Source: Variovorax sp. Root411 (GTDB lineage: Bacteria > Pseudomonadota > Gammaproteobacteria > Burkholderiales > Burkholderiaceae_C). Taken from it: a DNA stretch of 64,000 bases. Position numbers and translations under genes: made by a program. Location: positions 63,928 through 127,927 of the forward strand of contig NZ_LMDW01000001.1 of the NCBI RefSeq assembly GCF_001425205.1, in the 5' to 3' direction. This document shows, piece by piece, positions 28,770-36,534 of the stretch. The notes under the pieces were generated by a model. It was not told where the DNA came from, did not search any database, and saw only the letters and a list, made by a program, of their open reading frames with translations. Numbering within the stretch: position 1 is the first letter of the stretch; each line of letters begins with the position of its first letter.

Positions 28770-29162
28770 TCACCATTCCCCGGCTTCCATGCGGATCGCC
28801 ACCTCGCAATCGTCGAAGATTTCGAGCTTGGCGATCTTCACGCGCACGCCCAGCACGCCGGGCAGCTGCAGCAGGCGCTGCACCAGCTTGCCGATCAGGC
28901 TTTCGAGCAGGTTGACGTGCTCGGCGGTGCACTCCTCGATGATGATGCGGCGCACCTTGCGGTAGTCGAGCACGTGGAAGATGTCGTCGTCCTGCGGCAG
29001 CAGCGGCTGCGGGCCGAGGCTGAGCTCGGCATCGACCAGGATCGGCTGCGGCGCCGTCTTTTCCTGCTCGAGGATACCCAGGTTGGCGTCGAAGCGCAGG
29101 CCCTGGAGGGTGAGTGTCTGGCGGCCTTGCACGGGCATGGGAATGGACATGGTGGTGCTCAC
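28770..29162 (-). CDS. folB: Dihydroneopterin aldolase FolB
   Basis: A 130-residue small tunnel-fold enzyme that cleaves 7,8-dihydroneopterin to 6-hydroxymethyl-dihydropterin in folate synthesis; it may also epimerise it. Conserved features include [16 protein letters not shown] near the N-terminus with the pterin-anchoring Glu later in [12 protein letters not shown], and the active Lys in VKIAKLEIF. The GTG start at 29162 overlaps the upstream reductase stop (GTGA); an ATG 12 bases later (MSIPMPV) is equally possible. The neighbour is a FolM-like reductase, also a pterin gene. Confidence 0.92.
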   Translation of the reverse strand: MSTTMSIPMPVQGRQTLTLQGLRFDANLGILEQEKTAPQPILVDAELSLGPQPLLPQDDDIFHVLDYRKVRRIIIEECTAEHVNLLESLIGKLVQRLLQLPGVLGVRVKIAKLEIFDDCEVAIRMEAGEW

Positions 29163-29941
29163 ATGAGCGAGAAATCGCGCTCGAATTTCATCAGGTGCTG
29201 GCCGCCGTCCACCAGCAGCGTGGTGCCGGTGATCGAGCGGTTCTCCAGCGCGAACTTCACCGTGGCGACCACGTCGTCCGGGGTGGAGGAGCGGCCCAGC
29301 GGCGACAGCTTGTGCAGCTGCGCGAACCTGTCGTCGTCCAGCATGTGGCTCGCCAGCGTGAGGCCGGGCGCCACGCCCACCACGCGCACGCGCGGTGCAA
29401 GCGCCAGCGCCAGCATCGGCGTGGCGGCTTCGAGCGCGGCCTTGGAGAGGGTGTAGCTCAGGAAGTCGGGGTTCGGGTTCCAGAGCTTCTGGTCGAGCAG
29501 GTGGACCACCGCGCCTTGCGCGTCGCGGGCCGCCAGGTGCTCGTGCAGGGCATGCGCCAGCAGGATCGCCGCGCCGGTGTTGCTGCGCGCATGGCGTTCC
29601 ATGAGTGCGTAGCTGAAGGTGGCGGCCTCGTCGTGCTCGAACAGCGCGGCGCTGTGGACCACGGCATCGACGCCGCGAAAGCGCGCGACCACGCGGGGCA
29701 GCAGGGCGCGCGTGGCCTGTTCGTCCTCGAGGTCGGTCGCGAAGAGCGCCGAATCGCCCGAGAGCGCGGCGCAGTCGGCCACCGTCTGCTCGGCCTCGGT
29801 GCGCGAATTGCGGTAGTGCACCGCCACCTGCCAGCCGCCCGCGGCAAGTGCCAGCGCGATCTCGCGGCCCAGCCTGCGGCCCGCGCCCGTGACGAGGACG
29901 GTGCGGCGGGAAGCGGAGGAGGGGGGCGCGGCGGGGCTCAT
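29159..29941 (-). CDS. Short-chain dehydrogenase, FolM-like pteridine reductase
   Basis: A 260-residue SDR with the cofactor motif TGAGRRLGREIALAL (Arg-rich, suggesting NADPH), the active-site pair YTLSK and an upstream catalytic-Ser position, where HLLDQK stands in place of the usual Ser. The TGAGRRLG form and the replaced Ser are typical of FolM/pteridine reductases, which reduce dihydromonapterin or dihydropterins. Direct coupling to folB (GTGA overlap) supports a pterin role. I start at MSPAAPPSS (29941); an upstream TTG would overlap the divergent methyltransferase start. Confidence 0.83.
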   Translation of the reverse strand: MSPAAPPSSASRRTVLVTGAGRRLGREIALALAAGGWQVAVHYRNSRTEAEQTVADCAALSGDSALFATDLEDEQATRALLPRVVARFRGVDAVVHSAALFEHDEAATFSYALMERHARSNTGAAILLAHALHEHLAARDAQGAVVHLLDQKLWNPNPDFLSYTLSKAALEAATPMLALALAPRVRVVGVAPGLTLASHMLDDDRFAQLHKLSPLGRSSTPDDVVATVKFALENRSITGTTLLVDGGQHLMKFERDFSLM

Positions 29942-29964
29942 GCGAGGAGGGGGAGAATGGCGCT

Positions 29965-31080
29965 GTGACGACAAAGACGACCCCCAGCAGTTTACCCACC
30001 GCCCTCGACCACCTCATCGCGCGCTCCGTCGAGCGCGCGGGCGGATGGATCGGGTTCGACCGCTTCATGGCGCTCGCGCTGTACGCGCCGGGCCTGGGCT
30101 ATTACGCCAACACCTCGGCCAAGTTCGGCCACATGCCCTCGTCGGGCAGCGACTTCGTGACGGGGCCCGAGTTGACGCCGATGTTCGGGCAGACCCTGGC
30201 GGCGCAGGTGGCCGAGGCGCTGGAGAAGACGGGCACTGACATGGTGTGGGAATTCGGCGCAGGCTCGGGTGCGCTCGCGGTCCAGCTGCTGCATGCGCTC
30301 GACGAGATGGGGCGCAGCGATGTGCGCTACCGCATCGTCGACCTGTCGGGCACGCTGCGCGAGCGGCAGCAGCAGGCGCTGGTGCGCTATGCGGACCGCG
30401 TCGAATGGCTCAACGAGCTGCCCGATTCGATGGAAGGCGTGGTGGTCGGCAACGAGGTGCTCGATGCGATGCCCGTGCAACTGCTGGCGCGTGTGGGTGG
30501 GCAGTGGTTCGAGCGGGGCGTGGTGCGCAATGCGCAGGGCGACGGGTGGGCCTGGGCCGACCGCGCCACCGAACTGCGGCCACCGGTCGACGTGCCCGGC
30601 GAGCACGACTACCTGACCGAGATCCACCCGCAGGCGCGGGCCTTCATCGCCACGCTGGCCGACCGGCTCGGCAAGGGCGCGGCCTTTCTCATCGACTACG
30701 GTTTTCCCGAGGCGGAGTACTACCACCCGCAGCGCCACATGGGCACCGTGATGTGCCACCGCGCGCACCAGGCCGATGGCGATCCGTTGTCCGACGTGGG
30801 CTACAAGGACATCACCGCGCATGTCGACTTCACCGGCATCGCGCTGGCGGGGCAGGATGCGGGGCTCCACGTGCTGGGCTACACGAGCCAGGCGCGCTTT
30901 CTGCTGAACTGCGGGCTGCTGGCGAAGATGGAACAGCGCACTACCGCAGAACGTGCCATGGCGGCGCGGCTGATCCATGAACACGAGATGGGCGAGCTGT
31001 TCAAGGTGGTCGGCTTCGTGGTCGGCGAGCCGTGGGACGCGATGGGCTTTGCCGAGGGCGACCGCAGCCACACGCTGTAA
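29965..31080 (+). CDS. MidA/NDUFAF7-family SAM-dependent methyltransferase
   Basis: A 371-residue protein with the PF02636 fold. An N-terminal substrate region has FMALALYAPGLGYY and SDFVTGPELTPMFG, followed by a Rossmann methyltransferase core with the SAM motif WEFGAGSGALAVQ and acidic VVGNEVLDAMPV. The eukaryotic member methylates an arginine of a complex I subunit during assembly; the bacterial substrate is unknown to me. The GTG start has GGGGGAGAA upstream. Divergent from the FolM-like gene with 23 bases between starts, so promoters overlap the coding ends. Confidence 0.87.
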   Translation: MTTKTTPSSLPTALDHLIARSVERAGGWIGFDRFMALALYAPGLGYYANTSAKFGHMPSSGSDFVTGPELTPMFGQTLAAQVAEALEKTGTDMVWEFGAGSGALAVQLLHALDEMGRSDVRYRIVDLSGTLRERQQQALVRYADRVEWLNELPDSMEGVVVGNEVLDAMPVQLLARVGGQWFERGVVRNAQGDGWAWADRATELRPPVDVPGEHDYLTEIHPQARAFIATLADRLGKGAAFLIDYGFPEAEYYHPQRHMGTVMCHRAHQADGDPLSDVGYKDITAHVDFTGIALAGQDAGLHVLGYTSQARFLLNCGLLAKMEQRTTAERAMAARLIHEHEMGELFKVVGFVVGEPWDAMGFAEGDRSHTL

Positions 31081-31174
31081 TTACGGCTCCAACAGGGGCA
31101 TTGAAGGCACCGGCGCATAAGCTAGCAACGAAGAGTTCGTTGGGGAACGGCGCCCCGGCCCCTACATTGGCGGC

Positions 31175-32065
31175 ATGACCGCCGTTCCCACCAGCGAGGC
31201 CAACGCTGCCGCACAGCACTTCGAAGTGCGCCCCTTCGACGCCCCGGTCGGCGCCGAAATCATCGGCCTCGACATCTCGAAACCCATCACCACCAAAGAC
31301 TTCATACGCATCCACCGCGCCCACCTCGACCACCACGTCGTGGTGTTCCGCAACCAGCAGATCACCCCGCAGGAGCACATCGATTTCAGCCGCCGCTTCG
31401 GCCCGCTCGAAATCCACGTGTTGCACCAGTTCCAGCTGAAGAACCACCCCGAGATCCTCATCGTCTCCAACATCAAGGAAAACGGCGAGCCCATCGGCCT
31501 CGGCGATGCGGGCGTCTACTGGCACTCCGACCTCTCGTACAAGCCCAAGCCCAGCCTCGGTTCCCTGCTGCACGCGCAAGAGCTGCCTAGCGAGGGCGGC
31601 GACACGCTGTTCGCCAACCAGCACCTCGCATGGGAATCGCTGAGCCCCGGGCTGCAGCAGCGCATCCTGCCGTTGAAGGCGGAGCACAGCTACCTCGCCA
31701 AGTACGAAGAGTTGCGTGCGAAGAATCCCTGGCGGCCCAAGCTCTCGCAGGCGCAGATCGACCAAGTCGCGCCCGCCGTGCAGCCCGTGGTGCGCACGCA
31801 CCCGGAAACGGGCCGCAAGGCGCTGTTCGTCAGCGAGCATTTCACGACGCGCATCGTCGATCTGCCGCAGGACGAAAGCGATGCCTTGCTCGCCGAGCTG
31901 TTCGCGCACAGCGTGAAACTCGAGTTCGTCTATCGCCACAAATGGGCGCCGCACGACCTCGTGTTCTGGGACAACCGCTCGCTGATGCACCTCGCAGCAG
32001 GTACGCCCGACCACCTGCGCCGCAGGCTCAACCGCACCACCATCGTCGGTGACGCGCCTTTCTGA
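31175..32065 (+). CDS. TauD/TfdA-family Fe(II)/2-oxoglutarate dioxygenase
   Basis: A 296-residue non-haem iron oxygenase. The facial triad is readable: His117 and Asp119 in YWHSDLSYK, and His272 in SLMHLAAGT, followed by the 2-oxoglutarate-binding Arg in RRRLNRTT. The family includes taurine dioxygenase and 2,4-D dioxygenase (TfdA), the latter found in related genera; nothing here fixes the substrate. It stands alone, with no transporter or partner beside it, and is convergent with the DUF5329 gene. Confidence 0.88.
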   Translation: MTAVPTSEANAAAQHFEVRPFDAPVGAEIIGLDISKPITTKDFIRIHRAHLDHHVVVFRNQQITPQEHIDFSRRFGPLEIHVLHQFQLKNHPEILIVSNIKENGEPIGLGDAGVYWHSDLSYKPKPSLGSLLHAQELPSEGGDTLFANQHLAWESLSPGLQQRILPLKAEHSYLAKYEELRAKNPWRPKLSQAQIDQVAPAVQPVVRTHPETGRKALFVSEHFTTRIVDLPQDESDALLAELFAHSVKLEFVYRHKWAPHDLVFWDNRSLMHLAAGTPDHLRRRLNRTTIVGDAPF

Positions 32066-32093
32066 TTTCTCTTGCGGACCGACTTCAAGGCGC

Positions 32094-32486
32094 TCAGCCG
32101 CTGGTCTTCTTCGCGGCCTGCCGCAGCGCGCGCAGCTCGCCGTTGAGAAACTCGTTGGCGTCGCGCACCACGCCATCGGTCAGCTTCACCTTGTAGGCCT
32201 GCCCCGTCATCTCCGAGCGCGAGGCGCAGCGCTCGATGAAGTCTTCGGCCGTCACCAGTTCCTTTTTGAAGTAGTCGTACTTCGCCTGCATGTGCTTGGC
32301 GGCGTCGGCGGCGTTGTATTCGTTGCCGTTGCGCATGAAGACCATCGCCGACATCTTCGAGACGCGCTGGATCAGGTTGTCGATCAGCTTTTCCTCCGTG
32401 GCGGAAGGGGTGGCGTGGGCCAGCAGGGCCGAAGCGCCGAGCAGGAGGGCGAGCAGCGCGGCGCGCAGGAATCTGGGTGAAGTCAT
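32094..32486 (-). CDS. DUF5329-family exported protein
   Basis: A 130-residue protein with a clear signal peptide (ALLALLLGASALLAHA, cut before TPSA). The mature part is helical and charged with KHMQAKYDYFKKEL and RCASRSEMTG. I recognise the arrangement as the DUF5329 family but know of no function. Chosen ATG is directly before the signal sequence, and much longer in-frame upstream sequence overlaps hisN and is not coding. Convergent with the dioxygenase, 28 bases apart. Confidence 0.78.
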   Translation of the reverse strand: MTSPRFLRAALLALLLGASALLAHATPSATEEKLIDNLIQRVSKMSAMVFMRNGNEYNAADAAKHMQAKYDYFKKELVTAEDFIERCASRSEMTGQAYKVKLTDGVVRDANEFLNGELRALRQAAKKTSG

Positions 32487-32600
32487 TTGTCGTGTTCCCT
32501 GGCAATTTCCGGGCCATGCTAGGGCTGGCGCCACTGCCGTGTCAAACCCGGCCCGGCTCGGGTCTAATCGCAGGTTTTGGCACGTGTTCTCCTCTCTCCC

Positions 32601-33389
32601 ATGAGCTCTTCGATTCCCGATCTCCCGTCGATTGCCCAGGCGCTGGCCGATGCCGCGGCCGCGCAGTCGATGCGCTACTTCCGCACGCCGCTGGACATCA
32701 TCACCAAGGCCGACGAGAGCCCGGTCACGCTGGCCGACCGCGCTGCCGAGACGGCCATGCGCGACATCCTTGGCGCTCGCGTGCCGGCCGACGGCATCTA
32801 CGGCGAGGAGCATGGCCCCGAGCGGCTCGACGCTGGGCGCATCTGGGTGCTCGACCCGATCGACGGCACGCGCAGCTTCATCACCGGCTCGCCGCTGTGG
32901 GGCACGCTGATCGGCGTGCTGGAGGGCGGCCGCGTGGTGCTGGGCATGGTCGACATGCCGGTGCTCGAGGAGCGCTGGATCGGTCACAACCCCAAGGACG
33001 GGGGCAAGGGCGCCACGCGCGACGGCCTGCCCGTGCGCGCGAGCGGCTGCACGGAAGTGGCCAAGGCCCGCATCGTCACCACCTCGCCCGACATCTTCGC
33101 GCCGGCCGACTGGGCCGCCTTCGACAGGCTCAGCCGCCAATGCGCGATGCGCCGCTTTGGCGGCGACTGCTACGGCTACGCTCAGCTGGCGGGCGGCACC
33201 ATCGACCTCGTGGTCGAAACCGGCCTGCAGCCCTACGACTATCTCGGCCCGGCCGGACTGATCGAGGCGGCGGGCGGCGTCATCACCGACTGGCAGGGCC
33301 AGCCGCTGGGGCTGAAGTCCGACGGGCGGGTGATCGCGGCCGCAACGCCCGAACTCCACCGGCAAGCCATGGCCATTCTCTCGGCCTAG
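32601..33389 (+). CDS. hisN: Histidinol-phosphatase, inositol monophosphatase type (HisN)
   Basis: A 262-residue Mg-dependent phosphatase of the IMPase fold. Metal ligands lie in YGEEHG (Glu69/Glu70) and LDPIDGTRSF (Asp85, Asp88), plus a later Asp in PYDYLGPAG. The LDPIDGTRSFITG form is typical of HisN-type histidinol-phosphatases, which supply the penultimate step of histidine synthesis where hisB lacks that domain. Myo-inositol or AMP/PAP phosphatase activity is a possible alternative. Start: ATG at 32601 after a pyrimidine-rich leader. Confidence 0.85.
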   Translation: MSSSIPDLPSIAQALADAAAAQSMRYFRTPLDIITKADESPVTLADRAAETAMRDILGARVPADGIYGEEHGPERLDAGRIWVLDPIDGTRSFITGSPLWGTLIGVLEGGRVVLGMVDMPVLEERWIGHNPKDGGKGATRDGLPVRASGCTEVAKARIVTTSPDIFAPADWAAFDRLSRQCAMRRFGGDCYGYAQLAGGTIDLVVETGLQPYDYLGPAGLIEAAGGVITDWQGQPLGLKSDGRVIAAATPELHRQAMAILSA

Positions 33390-33401
33390 ACTGTTGTCCC
33401 T

Positions 33402-33596
33402 ATGTTCCGCTGGCTGATCGTCGTCGTCCTGGCACTGGTGCTCATGAGCGGCCTGACCGCCTGGCTGCGCCGCTTCGGCTTCGGACGCCTGCCCGGCGAT
33501 TTCGAGTTCCGCGCCTTCGGCCGCGAATGGCAGCTGCCGATTGCGAGCACGGTGGTGCTCAGCATGATCGCGGCGCTGGTCGCGCGCCTTCTGTAG
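33402..33596 (+). CDS. DUF2905-family small membrane protein
   Basis: A 64-residue protein with two membrane helices (LIVVVLALVLMSGLTAW and STVVLSMIAALVARLL) joined by a conserved loop containing GFGRLPGDFEF. This is the complete DUF2905 family pattern. No function is known to me. It sits 12 bases after hisN and 17 before the ROK gene, in one likely transcript. Confidence 0.88.
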   Translation: MFRWLIVVVLALVLMSGLTAWLRRFGFGRLPGDFEFRAFGREWQLPIASTVVLSMIAALVARLL

Positions 33597-33613
33597 ACAA
33601 GAGACAAACAGCA

Positions 33614-34540
33614 ATGAGAGCCTGCGTAGACATCGGCGGCACCAAGGTGGCCGTGAGCCTTTCCGCTTCGAGCGGCGCGCCGCTGATCGGCCGCCGCAGC
33701 GAGCCCACGGCCAAGACCGGCGACAACGATGCGGTGGCGGTGCAGATCATGCGGATGATCGACGAGGTCTGTGCGCAGCAGGGCATCGACGCGGCCACCA
33801 TCGATCGCGTGGGCGTGTCGTCGGCCGGGCCTTTCGAGCTGCGCGACGGCAAGGTCGAACTGGCCACGCCCAACATCTGCGGCGGCATCGCAGGCCCGGC
33901 GCGCGGCCTGCCCAACACCTGGATGACCGCGCTGATCGAGGCCCCGCTGGCAAAGCGCTTCGCCCGCGTGCGGGTCGAGAACGACGCCGTGGCCGCGCTG
34001 GAGGCCGAGCGCCATTGGGGTGCACTCCAGGGCGTGGACGATTGCGCCTATGTCACGTGGAGCACCGGCGTCGGCGTCGGCCTGTGCGTGGACGGCCGCG
34101 CGCTGCGCGGCAAGAACGGCAACGCCGGCCATGCTGGCCACAGCTTCGTGGTTGACGACGCCAGCGGCGCGCTGTGCGGTTGCGGCAACGTCGGCGACGT
34201 CGAAGGGCTGATTGCCGGCAACTCGATCGCGCGGCGCTTCGGCCAGCCCGCGGCCGATCTTTTCAGTTCGGCTGCGGGCGGCGAGCGGCATTCGCTCGAG
34301 ATTGTCGACGCGCTGTGCCGCGTGATGGGCCGCATGCTCTACAACCTGATCGCCACGCTCGACCTGCAGCGCATCAGCCTGGGCGGCAGCGTGTTCTGGC
34401 ACCACCGCGATTTCCTGCTGCCGAGGCTACAGGCGCAGGTCGACGGCAAGCTGCCGCCGCTCACGCACGGCGTGCGTCTCGTGCCAGCGGGGCTGGGCGA
34501 CAAGGTCGGCGACTACGCGGCACTGGCGCTGCTCGACTGA
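33614..34540 (+). CDS. ROK-family sugar kinase-like protein
   Basis: A 308-residue ROK protein with the phosphate loop MRACVDIGGTKVAVSL, the catalytic-region acidic residue in RVENDAVAALEAE, and the glycine-rich TWSTGVGVGL. The family zinc site normally reads CGCGxxGCxE; here GHAGH is followed by LCGCGNVGDVE, with Asp in place of the third Cys, so metal binding may be changed or lost. No DNA-binding domain precedes it, so it is a kinase candidate (fructose/glucose type) and not a repressor. No sugar transporter is adjacent. Confidence 0.85.
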   Translation: MRACVDIGGTKVAVSLSASSGAPLIGRRSEPTAKTGDNDAVAVQIMRMIDEVCAQQGIDAATIDRVGVSSAGPFELRDGKVELATPNICGGIAGPARGLPNTWMTALIEAPLAKRFARVRVENDAVAALEAERHWGALQGVDDCAYVTWSTGVGVGLCVDGRALRGKNGNAGHAGHSFVVDDASGALCGCGNVGDVEGLIAGNSIARRFGQPAADLFSSAAGGERHSLEIVDALCRVMGRMLYNLIATLDLQRISLGGSVFWHHRDFLLPRLQAQVDGKLPPLTHGVRLVPAGLGDKVGDYAALALLD

Positions 34541-34563
34541 ACGGCCACGCGCACCGGCGAACC

Positions 34564-36087
34564 ATGACCCCGTCGCCTCGCCGCCTCTCCTATGCCTACC
34601 TGCTGTGGCTGGTGGGCGGCTTCATCGGGGCGCATCGCTTCTATCTGGGGAGCTACCTGGGCGGCGCGGCGCAACTGGCGCTGCTGCTGTACGGAATGGC
34701 GGGCCTGCCGGGATCGCGTTTCGGTCTGGCGCTCGTCCTGCCGTGGCTGCTGTTCGACCTCTACTGGATCCACCGGCAGCTGAAGCGGCAGGCCTCGGCC
34801 GGGGCCGGGAATGAAGATGCGCCGGCCCGCCGCAGCGTCCGCCGCCCCGCGGCGAACGACGCCAAGGACTACGATCTGGCCGCCCTCGCCGAAGTCAGCA
34901 GGCTGCAGGAGCGCTTCGTGGCCGCCGCCGAGGCCGACGACTGGTCCGGGGCCGTCGCCATCGGCGAGCAGGTCGTCGCCAGCGCGCGCCGCGTGTTCAA
35001 GGGCCCGCACCAGAACCTCGCGATGAGCCTGTGCATGCTCGGGCAGGCCTGCTACCAGCTTGGCGCCTTCGACAAGGCCCGCGCCTGCCTCGAGGAAAGC
35101 CTGTCCATCGGCCGCAAGATCGGCATGCCCGCGGAGGACATGGACGTCGCTCGCAAGGCACTCGACCAGACCCTGGCCGGCATCGACGCACGCAAGGCCC
35201 GCGGCGCGGCATCCGACGCGCAGGGCGCGCTGCTGAACCTCCTCGAAGACCGCGAAGCGCGCTACCGCGACGCGCTGGCCCAGGGCGACCTGCCGAATGC
35301 CGAGAAGCTCTGTGCCGAGGCCGTCGCCTTCAGCCGCCGGCTGCATGGCGGCCCGGACAAGGCCGTGGTGCTCCACCTGTCCAGCTACGCGGAACTGTGC
35401 CGCCGGCTGCGCTGGAACGACAAGGCACAGGCCGCGGCCGACGAAGCCCTGGCCATGATCGGGCAGCTCGGCCTCGATGACAGCTGGCGGCGCGGACCGA
35501 CCAACACCCTGGCGCTGCTGCATGCCGCGGCCGGGCGTTCCGACGAGGCGGAAGCGCTCTACAAGAAGACCATCGCCATGGCGGTGGCCGAGGCCCGGGG
35601 CGGCTCCAGCGATGGCGTGGTGCGCGCCTTCAACAACCTCGCGTTCCTTTACGCCGACTCTGGCCAGGACGAGAAGGCCGAGCTCTGCTACGCGCGCGCC
35701 CTCGTGCACCTCGACAAGCTCCCGCCGGGCCAAGGCGATGCCGAGCTGCATTCCGACATGCTCAACAACTTCGCCGGCCTCTACATGGCGCGCCGCGAAT
35801 TCGTCCGGGCCAAGGAACTGTTCGAGCGTTCGCTCGACATCCAGCAGCGCGACTGCCGCGGCATTTCCCCGGCTGCCGCCAATTCCCACAACGACCTCGG
35901 CCTGATCGCGCAGGAAGAGGGCGACCTGCGCCAGGCGCTGGTGCACTTCAAGCGCACGCTGCTGCTCAACCAGATCTGCTCGCCCGACCACGTCAGGAAC
36001 ATCGACAACGCGCAGCGCAACATCGACAGCGTGAGCATGGCGCTCGCGGCCGTCGCACACGCAGCGCGCATGGAGCCCAGCACTTGA
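34564..36087 (+). CDS. TM2-domain protein with a tetratricopeptide-repeat C-terminal region
   Basis: A 507-residue protein with two parts. Residues 1-75 form a TM2 module: LLWLVGGFIGAHRFYLG with its GxHxFYLG turn between two helices, then a helix ending FDLYWI. After a charged linker, about 110-480 are helical repeats with TPR-like patterns (for example AMSLCMLGQACYQLGAFDKA and SDMLNNFAGLYMARREF). The long helical part is cytoplasmic or periplasmic depending on helix orientation and would serve as a protein-binding scaffold. I know no characterised homologue. It overlaps the next gene by 4 bases. Confidence 0.8.
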   Translation: MTPSPRRLSYAYLLWLVGGFIGAHRFYLGSYLGGAAQLALLLYGMAGLPGSRFGLALVLPWLLFDLYWIHRQLKRQASAGAGNEDAPARRSVRRPAANDAKDYDLAALAEVSRLQERFVAAAEADDWSGAVAIGEQVVASARRVFKGPHQNLAMSLCMLGQACYQLGAFDKARACLEESLSIGRKIGMPAEDMDVARKALDQTLAGIDARKARGAASDAQGALLNLLEDREARYRDALAQGDLPNAEKLCAEAVAFSRRLHGGPDKAVVLHLSSYAELCRRLRWNDKAQAAADEALAMIGQLGLDDSWRRGPTNTLALLHAAAGRSDEAEALYKKTIAMAVAEARGGSSDGVVRAFNNLAFLYADSGQDEKAELCYARALVHLDKLPPGQGDAELHSDMLNNFAGLYMARREFVRAKELFERSLDIQQRDCRGISPAAANSHNDLGLIAQEEGDLRQALVHFKRTLLLNQICSPDHVRNIDNAQRNIDSVSMALAAVAHAARMEPST

Positions 36088-36530
36088 GCATCGGCGCCGC
36101 CTTCTACGCCCTCGACCGCTACCGGCTGCGCGCGCTGGTGATCGATCCGTCCACCGTGTCGGGCTTCGTGAACTCGCCCGCCGAGCAGGGCGGTCCGCAC
36201 GACAGCCAGACGGTGGAGCAGGCCTGGGACGTGGTGCGCACGCTGATGCCCGAGGCCGTGGATGGCGAGGAGTTCGACGGCACCGACGGCCTGGGCTGCA
36301 TCTATCTCACGGCCGCCCACGTGGAGCGCGCGGCGGCGCGGCTCGCGCAGTGCGACGTGGCGGAACTGGTAGGCCGTTTCACCGGCGAGCCGGCGCAGTT
36401 CGGCGAGCTCTACTGGACCAAAGTCTGGCAGGAAGGCGCGCAGGAGCTCGCGGAGTTCTTGGAAGGCGTGAAGCGATTCTTTGCCGCTGCGGCCGCAAGG
36501 CGCGACGCCGTCGTGTTCTACATCGTCTGA
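36084..36530 (+). CDS. DUF1877-family protein
   Basis: A 148-residue soluble protein starting with TTG (MSIGAAFYAL) overlapping the preceding stop as TTGA, so translation is coupled. It matches the DUF1877 family: the MSIGxxF start, an acidic middle, and the aromatic stretch QFGELYWTKVWQ followed by a helical end. E. coli YfbM is the known member, without an assigned role. The tight coupling suggests a joint function with the TM2-TPR protein. Confidence 0.8.
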   Translation: MSIGAAFYALDRYRLRALVIDPSTVSGFVNSPAEQGGPHDSQTVEQAWDVVRTLMPEAVDGEEFDGTDGLGCIYLTAAHVERAAARLAQCDVAELVGRFTGEPAQFGELYWTKVWQEGAQELAEFLEGVKRFFAAAAARRDAVVFYIV

Positions 36531-36534
36531 ATCG

